NCBI GenBank assembly: GCA_000231825.2
Contig: JH720376.1
Location: forward strand, 132,706 to 181,024
DNA length: 48,319 bases
Direction: 5' to 3'
Source of the DNA: Tetrahymena elliotti 4EA
Lineage: Eukaryota; Ciliophora; Oligohymenophorea; Hymenostomatida; Tetrahymenidae
Shown here: piece after piece, positions 23,156 to 35,399 of the stretch
Layout of the letters: each line of letters starts with the position of its first letter
Position numbering within the stretch: position 1 is the stretch's first letter
Notes under the pieces: model-generated
Told to the model about the DNA's origin: nothing
What the model saw: only the letters and a program-made list of their open reading frames with translations
Database searches by the model: none
Translations under genes and position numbers: made by a program

Positions 23156-23676
23156 GATTCCTTGATTAAATTTGGAGCAATAGCTTAATTGTAAAAAGGA
23201 GATTAGAAAAGTAAAAATCTGGTTAAAATTAGAAATACAAAAATTTCTAACTGTTCAAAACTACGAAATCCCAAACTGATTTACAGATTAATTTGTGTTA
23301 AATAAAATATATTTCAAATTATTTACATATTCCAAAAAATGTTGGTTAAAACCAAATTAATAAATTTCTTTGTTTTTAGAGTGTTTTAATAATAAAATTG
23401 TCAATTTTAATTTTTCCTAAAACTTTATTGAAAAAAAAATTATTTAATAATTTTCTTTTGTTTAACTCAAACTTTTTATTTCAAGATTATAAATTTTTTT
23501 TACAGGCAAATACTGTATTCAGTCTAAAAAAATTTATGTTTCTAATTTAAAACTAAAAAAGATATTTATAATAATTTTCATCAGTATAATTCTATATTAT
23601 AAAAAGCTACTAATATAAACTTGGTTTTACATAATTCTATTTATATAATTTAATTCTTATTAATCCGAATATTTTA
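23156..23676. other. Intergenic, possibly with 5' exons of the small orphan gene
   Basis: AT-rich. An open minus-strand stretch at 23156-23215 continues the small orphan's frame, but no start or splice site is convincing. Confidence 0.35.
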
Positions 23677-23889
23677 TCATGAAGTTATGCATTTGTTGAA
23701 TAAGCATCTTCCAAAACAGCAGCTTTTTTTTTTGCAACTGGTGAAAGGTGCTGCACATTGACTGCTTGAATCAGCTTTGGTATTAGTTGAGCTAGCTTTT
23801 AGTGCTTTAGCTTAAACTGAAGAAGATGGATTGAAGCAGATAAGTACTACCAAAACCAATAAGATCAAGATTGTCTTCTTTAATTACAT
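23677..23889 (-). CDS. Small secreted six-cysteine peptide A (knottin-like framework), 70 aa
   Basis: Intronless, 71 codons, ATG 23889, TGA 23679-23677. Residues 1-27 are a classic signal peptide: Lys pair, then a Leu/Val/Ile core (ILILLVLVVLI) and SSSVQA before the likely cleavage. A Ser/Thr/Ala/Lys-rich segment of about 17 residues follows and may be a pro-region. The C-terminal 26 residues hold Cys45, Cys52, Cys57, Cys58, Cys62 and Cys67, spaced C-6-C-4-CC-3-C-4-C, with a basic KKKS between the second and third. That order is typical of inhibitor-cystine-knot mini-proteins, used elsewhere as defence peptides, signals or venom components. Ciliate pheromones are also small, secreted and Cys-rich. 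Its role is unknown. It is a paralog of the gene at 25832. Confidence 0.82.
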
Positions 23890-25831
23890 TTTTTTAATGT
23901 TTTTATATTCTTATTATTTTTTAATTGTTTTTAATTAATTTCTCTGCCTAAAAATTAAGAATTTAAAAGAAACAAAAATTGAAATTTTTATTTCATCAAA
24001 TCATCTAAAGCTTATAAATCAAAAGATTTCTTTACATAAACTGTGAGTAACTTTTTTCAATATAATTGTAATAAAAAGAATAAGCTCGTTTTTGTCGTAT
24101 AGAAAATTTACAAATTAAAATATTTTTTATTGTTAAAATATTCAATAGATACTGAATAATTTTATATTTTAACTATTTTAAGCTAATTAATAATTTTATC
24201 AATTTATTAAACAAAAAAATATTTTAAATATAAACATATTTAGCTAAAAGGATTAAAAAGAAAGAAAATAGTAATTTATCAATATAAAATAATAAATATC
24301 AGAATATATTTTAACAAGAAAAGTGAATTTATTTAAAATTAATAAGCCAAAAATAATTTCATTAGACCATATTTTTAGGCATATATTGAAGTTTGGGCAT
24401 CTAAGAAAACTTAGTAGATATATTTGCTAATCCTAACTCTAACTTATGAAATCTGATTGAAAATGCGTTTTTAAATTAATCAATTATTTGGTTATTTTTA
24501 TTTCAAACTTAAAAATTTTTTTCACAACGCAAATTTTTTTTGATTAAATTCAAGCTTATACTAAATAAAATTTTTATCCATAAACAACTCATTCATCTTT
24601 CAAGGAGTTTTTTATCTTTTAAGCATCTTTAAATGAAATAAAATGCTCATTTTTACAAGTGTTTTTTATTTTAATGTAATTTTTGATGATGTAAATGCTT
24701 ATTAATTCAAATTAAGGATGTTTTGTCAAGAAATTTTATTTTATCACTTAAAATTGATATTTTTTATGATTTTTGAATAGTTTATTGATAGAATTCCACA
24801 TGTTTTATTTGAAAATAAAAAATTAAAATATTAAGCTTAATTATTCTTAATCAAGTTTTAAAATCAATTTATTTAAAAAAGTCTTTTTAATTTTAAGAAA
24901 TACTGTTTAAAGATAACCTTAACTTAGAAGTGGAATTAATTTTTTCAAGAGAAGTGATAACTTATATACACAATTAATTTAATAAATTTCTTTTTGATCA
25001 TAACTCATTTATTTAAAAAAACCTTCTTTTAAATAACAATATTTTTTGTTCGTTTTATAAAATTCTATTTAGTTTAATTGGATGAATTCATTGTGTAATT
25101 TGAGATTATATTATGAATTTCTCTACTTCATACCTAAATTTTGAATAGAATTACATGTAAAACATTAAAAATAAGCTAATGAGTTTAAAAAATATTGTTT
25201 TATTTTGCAATTTGTGTTAGGTAGGTATACTTAAAAAAATATTCTATTTATCTTTTCTTCAAGTAAGAAAATCTTGATTTGATGTAACAAAAATGTATCA
25301 AATATCCTATCAAACAATTTTTCTCTATTAATTAAAAAAATCAATTCTAGCCAGTAAATTATCTTATAATCTTAGTATGTTTAAAAGTGAATATAAATAT
25401 TTGATCAAATGAGTTAAAAAAAATATTAATACCAATTAAAAATAATACTTAATGATGAAAGATGATAATAAAAAATACAAACACTTATTTTTATCTATAA
25501 TTATTCCAATCCAAATTTATTAATTTTTTATTTTAAAAAACTTTAAGCTAACCTTTTTTAAAAGCTTGTTTTATATCTTCATTTACTGCCAATAAATACT
25601 GTTTTTTTTTGTAAAACTTTTTTATTTATTAGATTTAAAATATATTTTAATGGAAAATAAAAGAAAATATTTAAGGATTTCACTCAGATATCATGTCTTT
25701 GGCAAAAATAATTGATTGATTAAAAGATATTCTAAAAAAATCATACATTATATACTTATTAATATATAATTATACTTTCTTCTAATAATTTTATATAATT
25801 TTTGTTATTTCAAGAGCTTGTAAGGCAGTAC
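23890..25831. other. Intergenic between the two peptide genes
   Basis: About 1.9 kb of AT-rich DNA. I looked for a third peptide copy (LLVLVVL core, CC pair) and found none. Only AT tracts and short palindromes are seen. Confidence 0.5.
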
Positions 25832-26044
25832 TCACATACATTTACCAAAAAAGCAGCTACCAACACAGCAACTTTTCTTTTTGCAACTTGAAAAGGGTGC
25901 TGCACAATTAGACCCAGATTCTGATTACGATTTATTAGCCTCTGAATTTGTTTTAAGGGATTTAGCTTAAACAGAAGAGGAAGGATTAGTAAAGATAAGG
26001 ACTACCAAAACCAGTAAGATTAAGATTGTTTTCTTGAATTACAT
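25832..26044 (-). CDS. Small secreted six-cysteine peptide B (knottin-like framework), 70 aa
   Basis: Same length, strand and layout as peptide A: 71 codons, ATG 26044, TGA 25834-25832. The signal peptide is nearly identical (MQFKKTILILLVLVVLI, SSSVQA). The middle segment has diverged (Asn/Ser/Glu-rich). The cysteine module is conserved: Cys47, 54, 59, 60, 64 and 69 with C-6-C-4-CC-3-C-4-C spacing, CAAPFSSC and KKKSCC. Most differences from A lie in the middle segment and in the loop residues after the CC pair (VGS, FFGK), the usual pattern for processed secreted peptide families. The leaders just before the two ATGs are also alike (ATTAAAAAAATG). Function unknown. Confidence 0.82.
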
Positions 26045-28256
26045 TTTTTTAATTTCTTTTTTTTAATTTTTAATTATTCATAAATTGGCTAATCAAAAAA
26101 TTGAGGATTTATACCAAACTTAAACCACATAGAAAATCAGCTTTAATAAATTTTTATATAATCAATAAATATCTTTTATGTTTAAAATCAATCAGCTAAT
26201 AATAATATTTTTTAACAGAAAATAAAATATTTATTATCCCCAAATAAAAGATACTGTGAATTATTATTCAAATAATTTATAAAACGATTTTATGACTTTT
26301 AGAATCAAAATTTTAAGGATTTCAGAAAAGGAAATTTTATTAAACTCTTAAGATGATTGATTGGTAAAAGAAATTTTATTTAAATATCACTATGAATATG
26401 AATGAAGATAGCAAAGATAGCATAAAAAACTAAAATTAAATATTTTATTAAATGAAAAATTATTTTTTGAATTGATCAAAGAAATCTAACAACTTTTAAA
26501 AACATTTTAAAATGTTTATTTAATTTAACTATGAAAGATCATACATATTTCTTTAATCATAACTTATTAATTTAAATTTCAAATATGCGTTTTAGCCTGA
26601 TTATAACTCAAAATTAATTAATTGAAAATTTGTTTCTTAACGTTGGAGATTAAATTCAGGCTTTAATATGCTAATAAATCATATTTAAGTAAACTTTGTA
26701 TATAATGATCAGATATATACTATTTGTGTCTTTATAATTATATAATCTATAAATAATGTTTTCTTTCTGCTAGAGTTACTTGTTGCCTGAGCCAGTAAAT
26801 CATAGGTTATTTTTAAAATTTAAGTTAATAAAAGGTGGAAACTCCTTGAAATGGTTCAGCAATCAGCCTAGAATCATCCCATATTTATTTAATTCTTTGA
26901 ATAAAATATTTTATTGTATAATTATGTAATATTAATAAAATTAACTTTATTTGAGGAGGAAAAGATAAAATAAATATTTTAAAAAATCAAAGTAGATTAT
27001 TTTTACAAGTTTATTTTCTTGAGTAAATGAGTTAGGAAATAAATTTTACTTAAATCCAAACTGAAAGTTAAAAATTAAATAAGTATGAATCAGAATTAAT
27101 TATATTTTTATTAGAAATTTTACAAAAATACAATTTAATTTTTCTCTAAGCAAAATTCATAAGAGATTTTAAAAGTTAGCGTTTTTAAAATTATTCTGGT
27201 GTTATGACAGCTTTTTTATTAACATATATATGGGTTTGAAAGATTTAGTTAATTCTTGGGGAAGAAATCTACTTAAAATAAATATAACAGTATTCATAAA
27301 AAATACTTCTTCATTTATTTTAAACATTTCTCATTCAATAGTAGATTTGAAATTTTGAAATAAATTTATTAAAATTTATTTTTTAGAAGAGAGAACGAGT
27401 CAGGTTTAAATTAAAAATTATTAAAAACACTTGAGATAGTCAATTTCCAAAAGCATCATGTTTTTGATTAATTAACTCGAATCTGATCAACTTAATTATT
27501 GTCAAATTTTAACTAAATTTTTTTTTAATTATGAAAATATTCTCTTTTGTTTTTTTGGATGATAGCATAATCTTTAATTAGATTTAATAAAAACGTAAAC
27601 AAAAAAGTTAATAAACCAATAGAAAAAAATGTCTTATTTCTAATAATATACATTTCTAATTACATCACTTCTCTTTGTTTTTTATTTATGATGAAGCCAC
27701 TTTTTAAGATAAAATTTTATGATTAATAGATTAATCAATCTATTTTCTTTTTATCTTTTTCATGGTGCTGAAAGAAAAATATGATGATTTTCCTTTTTAA
27801 ATGTTAAAAATTTTTTTAAGGTAAAACATTATCAAGAATTTGTGAAATGTTAAAAGTTTAAATAAAATGAATTATAATCAAATCTCATTAAGTTGTTTAT
27901 CTCAAAAAAAAATATTTATTTTGACATTAAATTTTGGGTCAATGAATTTTATATTTTTAGGGATATTAAAATTAGAAAATAATATTTTGAAATAAATATT
28001 ATGAAAAGTATTTTTATGATTGATTTGATGCATGAAATATAATTTACATTTAAAGAGGTATGAAAATATATTAGCACATATTTAATTAGATCTTATAAGA
28101 ATGCAGCTGCTTGCATTTTTATACAAAAATATTGTTTTTATGTTTATAATATTTTTAAGTTAATGTTTAATTTTAAAATTTATTAGTATGTATGTATGTA
28201 GGTGATGACGAGATGATGAAGGAAGATGTTTCTCACTGTTTTTAAATGTCTTTAAT
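26045..28256. other. Intergenic, AT-rich
   Basis: About 2.2 kb with no supported gene. A short imperfect palindrome (AATGCAGCTGCTTGCATT) lies near 28099 and a TGTA/TATG run at 28188-28201. Confidence 0.5.
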
Positions 28257-31200
28257 TCACTCAGCATTAATAACTTCTTCTTTTTAATTTTCTTCTTTTT
28301 TAATTTCGAAATTAATTTCTCTAGGTTCTTTAACGAATTATTCAAACTTCCATTCACCCTTTCCGTCGAATCTTAAAATGTATTCGTGATACTTGAAGAG
28401 AGACAATCTATGAGATACAGTGAAAAGAGTAATATTTAATAACTTGCAGTGAGAATAGAGTAAAGCTTCTATTTCAAGGGAGACAGCAGATGTGCATTCA
28501 TCTATTAATAATCATTTAAAATTTTATTAATATTATATTGTTAGATTTGGATTATACCCAAAATGGCAAAGAGAGGTCTGTGATAGAAAAGACGAGCCAT
28601 AGCAATACCTTGCTTTTCACCACCAGCTAAAATATTGCTCCAATCTTCAACTCTGTCCAAACCACCAGGTTTATCAGCAATATAGCTCAATTAGACAGTG
28701 GCTAAGAGTTAGAGTAAATTCTAATTTCAAATTAAAATAATAAATAATTAAAATTAACTAATATTTTCAGTTTATATTTATTACTTCATCAGTGACTTTC
28801 TTTTTCTACATGGTCATTTTATTGTGAGGATAGATAATCTAGTCACGGAGGGTACCTCTAGGAAGGTAAGGACGTTAGGGGATATAGAAAAGTTTGTCGC
28901 TAGAAGGACAGATCAATTTACCTTCAAAGAGAGGCCATAATTCTCCCAAAATTCTGAATAATGAAGATTTACCACAACCGTTAGGACCACTAATAACTAC
29001 ATTCATACCAGGTTTAATGGTAATGTTCATGGGCTTGACTAATTTATCTCCATTAGGAGTAACAATAGGTAAGTTGACGAATTAAATAAAATCTTGAGTA
29101 GAGTCTCTCTGTTTTCAATTTTTAATTTAAAAATGTTCAAAAATAAATCTAAATATTAATATTTTATTTTACTTCTCCTTGTTGTAAGTTAATGATGCTT
29201 CCACCATAAGTGCCAGCAACTTCACCATAAACTTCACTACCAGAAATCAAATTTCTTTGATATTTACCTATAAATTTATAATAACAATTCATAAATAAAC
29301 AAATCAATAATATTCAATTTTTTTATTTAAAATATCATCAATAGTTGAATGAAGAATGAGTGATTGTTATTGATTCATTAAATGATTGAAAGAATAATGT
29401 GTCAATATATCTATTGATTTATTCTTTAGTTCATTTAATCAATCAGTATTTGGTTGATTGATTGATTTATTAATTTAATGATTGATTGATTGATTACCTT
29501 GGTTGAGATCTTCTAAGGAATTACTGATTTCAGCAACTATAGTTGTGTAACCAGCTAATTGTTAAATTTCTTTATAGCTGATAACAAGTCTACCAATAGC
29601 CTTGGCAAGGTTGATTAAAAGAGAAGAGTTTCTGACATAATCTCTTGTGATGGCAGAAGGATCATTACCGATTTTTTTTAGATATTCTTTATGACCAGGA
29701 CCGAAGACGGGTAAACCGACAACTGCATAACCAATGATAACAGCACCGTACTTAACAAGAAGACTGTCAAAGGTTCCCATGAATAAACGCTTAGACATGA
29801 TATTTTCAGTGTGAGTAATTAATTCTTTGAATGATTACAAAATTCTAGCCTTTTCCCAGCTGGTACCCTTGTAGAAAGCAATTTCTTCAGCATGGTGAGA
29901 AAGACTTGTGTGGCAAGCTCTGTATTCACCTTCAAGCTTTTGAGCTTAAGCAGTCAATTTACCGAAGGAAGGAGAAACCATCTTAATGATCATACCAGAG
30001 AAGAAATACCTAGAAAATAAATATATAAATTAACTTTAAATTAAAATTTAATGAGATTTTACCAAGCAACAACAATAGTTGGTCCCATCCAACCAACAAG
30101 TTCAGCCAATTTCTTGGAGAAAAGTAAGATATCAAGAACGGGTTTAGTGAAGTTAGAGTAGATAAGAGAAAGAGAGTTGGCCCACTTTTCAATATCGGCA
30201 GTCATTCTTTAATCAGGATTTTCAACACGGTTATCAAGGTTAGTTAATTGATAGAAAATCATATCCTTCAAGTAAATTTCAGTGAGATGAGAAGTAAGCT
30301 TAGATCTGAAGTAAATGGCAAGCTTCTTGTTCAAGTATTCAAGGAATGAGTTGACGAAAGAAGCAGGAACAGCAATCATACCGAGTTCGAGAATCTTGTT
30401 AATTAATTTAAAAAAAGGAATAAATTTTAGAAAAAGAAGGGGTTTTTTTGAAATTTAAAACAAATGACGCAATTTGAAACAAATTGAGTGACCAAAAAGA
30501 ATGGATTGATTTCAAGATAAAAGAATCAAAGTAGCGCTTTTACAAAGAGTGAATTGGAATAATTAATTAAAATTGAGATAATTGAAAGAGAGGTGAAGTA
30601 AAAGAAGAATAATATGATAATAAATGAATGGAATGAATAAATTTATCCTAAATAATTAGATTTATTTAAAGAGAAAGATAATATTATTAAACAGGATTAT
30701 TTAAATTAATTAAAAAATATCTAAATTAAAGCATATCTTCTTAATTTCTTTTTTAGAAGTAAATATTAGCTTTAAGGTTAATTTTTTATTAGCTATAAGG
30801 TTAATTTTTAACTCTATTAAAATTTCAATTTTGTGTTTTACTTGTTATTTATCATATTATATTTTATCACTATCTCCTTGCTTGCTTTTCTGATAAAAAT
30901 AGAAAATTGCAATCTTAAAAACAACTAATCTTCTTTTTTAAGTTTTTCTAAATTCTTTTTTAAATCTTCATTTTTTAACTTGAATAAATCCATGTTATTT
31001 GTTTGATATACATTTTAATTAATACTATTATAAATTTACTCTTTTTAAGAAAAGCTTAACGTCTAACTTGATGATAGCCTTGACGATACGACCATTAGCA
31101 CCTGCAACCCAAATTGATAAGTAGGTTCTGAATACTAAAAAGATAGTCAAGAGAACAATATCAACCATGGCAGAGCACTTCCATGTAGGAATAACAATTT

Positions 31201-31887
31201 TTAAGAGCTTGAGAATTCTTTAGAAGAAAACAGAATCTACATTACCTTTTCCCTGTTTAGAAAAATAGAAGAAAAAGTTGAAAACTGTAACTTTACTTCA
31301 ACAATAATTGATTGTTTAAATAAATACTTTATTTCATCATTACCTCAATAGACAAATAAAATTAGTTGTCTTTTAAATAAATCTCTAAAAGATTTCTAAA
31401 TTCTGTATTTGATTACTGAGATAATGAATGCCATTGCAAGCACTTTGCTGTCTTTTGTTAGTAAATAAATTAATTACCTTCTTTTAAAACTCTTTTTGCG
31501 ATTAAGCACCTTAAGGAGCAGAACCTCTCATTCTTCTCTTTATTAAATAAAGAATGACAAGAAGGAGTGATCCACCAAAAATCTTTAAATTTTATAAAAA
31601 ATATTGGTTTTTTAAACATTTTCTATTGCAAATGCACAATCTATTTAGGCTGCTTTAAAAATTGTTTATTTATGACAGAATCATGCTCATTTTAATACAA
31701 TTTTAGAGCAAAAATCCCATTTATTTCCATCGATTTCTTTGAATATGATGTATTTATTAATGAAAGAAATTGTCAGCCTAACTAAAATTGCCTAATTCTA
31801 AATAAATGAAAATAAAAAGCTAATTTTATACGGTCTTCTTGCTATTCTTAAATAAGGAAGAGAAGAGATTTAACCATAATTGGTCAT
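28257..31887 (-). CDS. Peroxisomal ABC half-transporter, ABCD3/PMP70 type, about 725 aa
   Basis: Exons 31887-31699 (tentative), 31582-31478, 31252-31040, 30394-30063, 30009-29498, 29267-29173, 29108-28785, 28720-28558 and 28501-28257; all phases agree. The membrane domain shows FGGSLLLVILYLIKRR, the NPDQRMTADIEKW region, KLEGEYR, EEIAFYKG, KAIGRLVIS and LNQGKYQRN. The nucleotide-binding domain has GPNGCGKSSLFRILGELWPL (Walker A), YIPQRPYLPRGTLRDQ (Q-loop), LAGGEKQ (signature), AILDECTSAVS (Walker B, its Asp split by an intron) and VSHRLSL (H-loop). This family imports long-chain acyl-CoAs into peroxisomes. G/C-ending codons are far more frequent than in neighbours, suggesting high expression. 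The first exon is the least certain: homologs have a shorter N-terminus. Confidence 0.93.
29400..29497. repeat. GATT/AATG microsatellite in an ABCD intron
   Basis: The intron 29268-29497 is largely imperfect ATTG/GATT tetranucleotides, ending in five near-perfect units just inside the donor site. No coding content. Confidence 0.75.
30395..31039 (-). other. Unusually long intron of the ABCD gene
   Basis: Donor GTAAAT (just below 31040) and acceptor AACAAG (just above 30394) keep the frame at phase 0. At 645 nt it is several times longer than the other introns here. No ORF or RNA gene is recognised inside it. Confidence 0.7.
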
Positions 31888-34000
31888 TTTATATAACTTT
31901 TGATTAAACTGGCGCCATTCGTTAAATCTAGTTTTCCCCTCAAACTTATGCTTTTAATTTTACTTTTTTGTTTTATCTTTATTTCTCAAAAAGATAAGGC
32001 TTGCAACACTTGAAATTAACATTAAGAATACATACGCAAAGCAAACAATCAAAAAAATATTGAAAAAATAAATAAACAAAAAGCAAACAAACAAACAAAT
32101 AAATAAATGAATAAGATTAATTAGATTTTTAATCAATTAATTTAGGTATTTGCATGTAAAATCTCTTTAAATTTTAACTTCTATTTCTAAATGATATTTG
32201 ATCGAAAAAAATCATCCAACCTATTATTTGCTTTAACTTTTTCTTTTATTTGATAACTTTTTCAATACCTCGCAACATGCATGACCTCATCTAGATCATA
32301 TCCTCTACTTTTAATATCTTCTTTGCATAGTTTTAAAAATTTACATTTATTGCTTCTTTATCGCCATTCTAAAATCTTAGTCTAAAAATGTTTTCAACAT
32401 CTCAAACCATTTAAAAATGTATTTCTTTACTACTTTTATCAAGCATTTGAGTACGAAAGTTAAAAAAATAATTTTTTATTTACAATACAATAAATATTCT
32501 TAAATTTTTCAAAATCTTCTAGAATTTCAGAAATAATTAATAAATAATTCTATGAATAAACTAAATTAGTCATAGTTCAAAGTTCTTTAATTATACAAGT
32601 TAGTTACACATAGGATTTTTCTTAAAATATTCTCATATGCTCATGAATACTTAATAAATAGTTAGAGATCAATATGAAAATAATTTTTCAAGAAAGAAAT
32701 AGTTTTGCTGGGTAATTTTAACTTTATCAATTTGTAATGTAAAGTCTGAATTTAGCTTGCTTTTTTCTTTCTTTTAAAGGTTAGATTTTTTAATAGATTT
32801 GTACAATAAAACAAAATTAATTCATACTTTCTTCAATTTTTAGAAAAAAAAAATAATCTAATCAGATTTTTTTTAAATTATTTTGGAAATAGAAAGAAAT
32901 TTCAATTTATTTAAATAATAAGCAGAATAAATATTTTTAATACGTATCTATGATCAGAATTAAAATAAAAATATTCATATAAATGTTAAAGATAAATTGT
33001 AATTAATATACATAGATTTCAATTATTTTTTTCAATCAAAAAAATAAAACCATAAATAATTTCTTATTTTATTTACTCATTTAGAAAGGCATACTTTTTT
33101 TTATTTTTGCATCGTATTTAATTGTCATAAAATTAATAAATATTTTAATACTAATTTTGGAAAAGAAAATTGGAAATTTTTAAAAATTCAAAGGAATGTT
33201 ATATTGATAAATTCAAAAGCTGTACTTAAAATTATTAATAAAATATTTTTTAAGTTAAACTATTGATTTTTGTTTAATATTGTATTTTTAAATTTAGTAT
33301 TTAAGAGAAAAAATAAATAAAATTTTATCATCACAAGCATCACTTTAAATCAAATTTATTTAATTATTAAGGAATGAATAGATTTAAATAGCATTGTAAG
33401 TATTATTTTTTATAAAAAATCTGAATGCTTTAACCATTATTGACTTATTTTCTTTAGCATTCATTCAAAAAAAATAATTTTTTGTTTTAAATTTGTTAAT
33501 AGTAATTTTTAATTTAGCTTTGATCAATACTCACTTTAACTCATGATTTTTTTATCTTATGAATAATTAGAAAAAATTATCTTTAAAATACATAAAGAAA
33601 ATTTAGATAATTTTTTAAATAAAATAATAAAAGATTTAGAGTGATAAATGATTTAAAAATGTAGATTTAATAAAAATTTTAATTTAATTAATACAACCAA
33701 AGTTAATTTCTCAAAACAAGAAAAAGATGACACAACAATTTAACTCTTTAACAAATAAAGAGGTAGAAAATTGAAAAATTAAATTTTAAGAATAAATAAG
33801 CAAGTAGAACAAGATGACTAATCACTTAGGAGACTTGGCATTCTAAATTAGAAATTATTTACAATTTAATTAATTGAGATATTAGCACTAAAAGTTGTCA
33901 ATCCAAATATCTAGTTAGCAGCACTCCAAAAATTAATAGAATATATATTAGCTAAGTTCAAATTAAATTACAGCTTAGATTTACAAGTATTTTATTTGTG
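31888..34000. other. Intergenic between divergent genes, one doubtful ORF remnant
   Basis: About 2.1 kb separating the ABCD gene (minus) from the gene at 34001 (plus). It contains AAAT/AAAC tetranucleotide runs near 32065-32110 and the doubtful frame at 31943-32446. The remainder is AT-rich with no gene seen. Confidence 0.5.
31943..32446 (-). pseudogene. Doubtful degenerate ORF with an in-frame TGA
   Basis: On the minus strand a frame from ATG 32446 hits TGA after 14 codons, then stays open for about 150 codons to a TGA near 31945. The first part reads like protein (ENIFRLRFQNGDKEA, NFQNYAKKILKVEDMI), but the end runs into simple repeats. No family is recognised. It could be a decayed gene or chance, since only one of 64 codons is a stop. 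Confidence 0.25.
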
Positions 34001-34955
34001 ATGAGCTAAGAGAAGCATACAATTGATTGGGATTAAGATTAGGAAGAAATAATCAAATTTTTTTTATCCGATCTTTCTGCCCAAGTTCATTTACCCTTTG
34101 CACAAAAGCGAATAATTTAAGGTGTAGAGGAGGATCCTGAAGGTGATTAAAATATTAATCATATTGTATTTTGGAGTTAAAAGTTTTTGTTTAAAATATT
34201 TATTAGTTGAGTTAAGATTTGCTGTTCAGGAAGTTATTTAAAGAGAAGAATAAATAAAATGTCTTATAGAAATATCAAGTAAAAATAACTCACTTTTTAT
34301 ATTGATTGGTTGATTTCATTTATCATATGGCAACAATTTTTGATAATTAAAAAGATAGTTTATTAAACAAAATTGATGAATAAGCGATAAAGATAGATGA
34401 TATGCAGCATAAATTAGATACCCAAAATCAATAATTATAGCTATAAATTGAATATGTAATTGAACTATAAGTAAATTTTTATTGATTAAAGGTTTTTATT
34501 TAACTAGTTATTGTTAAGTAATACTTCTTTCATTGATTTGTTTATTTATTTAAGAGAAGAGTAGACGAACAACAAGATTAATATAATTAACTGGAAGAGA
34601 AATTTAATTACACAGAAAACGAACTTTGCTAAAAAAAGATAGAATTAGTAAATGCCAACAGTAGTCTTTTAAAATTAGAAAGAATAGAATAAAAATATTC
34701 AGTAAAAAAATTAATCAGATAAATTTTAAAAATAACATCATTAAACTAAATTAGGAGTTTGAAATAAAAGAATAATATGACTTTCTTACTCTCTCTATGT
34801 ACAAAGTTAAAGTTGATTAAATTCAATCAATTAATTAGTCCATAGCTCAGAATTTAGAAATGGCAAAACAATAAATGCTAGATCAAAATCAAATCATAGA
34901 AAATCTAAGAGACTAGAATAAGCTCTTAGATCTCTAGCTCACAAGTAAAAATTGA
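34001..34955 (+). CDS. Coiled-coil hypothetical protein, 225 aa
   Basis: Exons 34001-34142, 34207-34278, 34355-34470, 34555-34701 and 34755-34955 join in phase (678 nt), all with GTAAA- or GTGA-type donors and TAG/AAG acceptors. The N-terminal 70 residues (IDWDQDQEEIIKFFLSDLSA, VELRFAVQEVIQREEQ) look like a small helical domain. From about residue 75 to the end the protein is a continuous heptad-like coiled coil. No signal peptide, membrane span or enzyme motif is present. An upstream ATG at about 33811 opens a different frame that ends in TGA and is not joined by any splice I can find. Function unknown; a structural or centriolar role is possible but unproven. Confidence 0.72.
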
Positions 34956-35399
34956 TTTAGTTAAATATCAGCATCATAAACATAAAATATATAAAAAAGT
35001 TTATTTCATTTATTATGGTTGAGTTTTTAAATTTTTAAAGAAATTTAACTAAAAATCAAAAGAAAATAAGAGATACAAAATAAATATTGCTAAAATAAAG
35101 CATGTTATTAACATGCAAAGGGGGTATATAGATAAAGGATTTTAATTCAATTCTTTTCAATATTAAAATATGAAATTTAGAGGGTAGATTTTTTAAATCC
35201 CTATTATATAAACAAACTACCATATCATTAAATATAATATTATATTAACTATTTTTGAGTTCCTTTTAATGTTATTTATAAATTTTACTTTAGATTATTT
35301 CATTTTAAAATAAATATAAAATAATAGATGAAAAATAGTAAAATAAAATTTTGAGCAGCTAAATTGTTTCTCTTGAGTCTTAGATAATCAATTAAAGTC
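34956..35399. other. Intergenic or uncertain 5' region of the next gene
   Basis: An open frame without ATG extends back from the next gene to TGA 35171, and an exon ending near 35428 would splice in phase to 35478. No start codon could be fixed here. Confidence 0.4.

Noticed and set aside
24360..24450. CCTAACTCTAACTT stretch resembling telomere-like DNA
   Set aside because: Only a partial, non-repeated match and not the ciliate telomere unit.
23677..26044. Calling the six-cysteine peptides toxins
   Set aside because: Framework and secretion are visible, but nothing shows toxicity; pheromone, antimicrobial or structural roles fit equally well.
28894..29085. Plus-strand ORF antisense to the ABC nucleotide-binding domain
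   Set aside because: The minus strand carries the Walker A and Q-loop motifs; the plus frame is a shadow.
33811..34010. ATG and Gln-rich frame upstream of the gene at 34001
   Set aside because: It ends in TGA and no donor/acceptor pair joins it in phase to the downstream exons; ATG 34001 opens the right frame directly.
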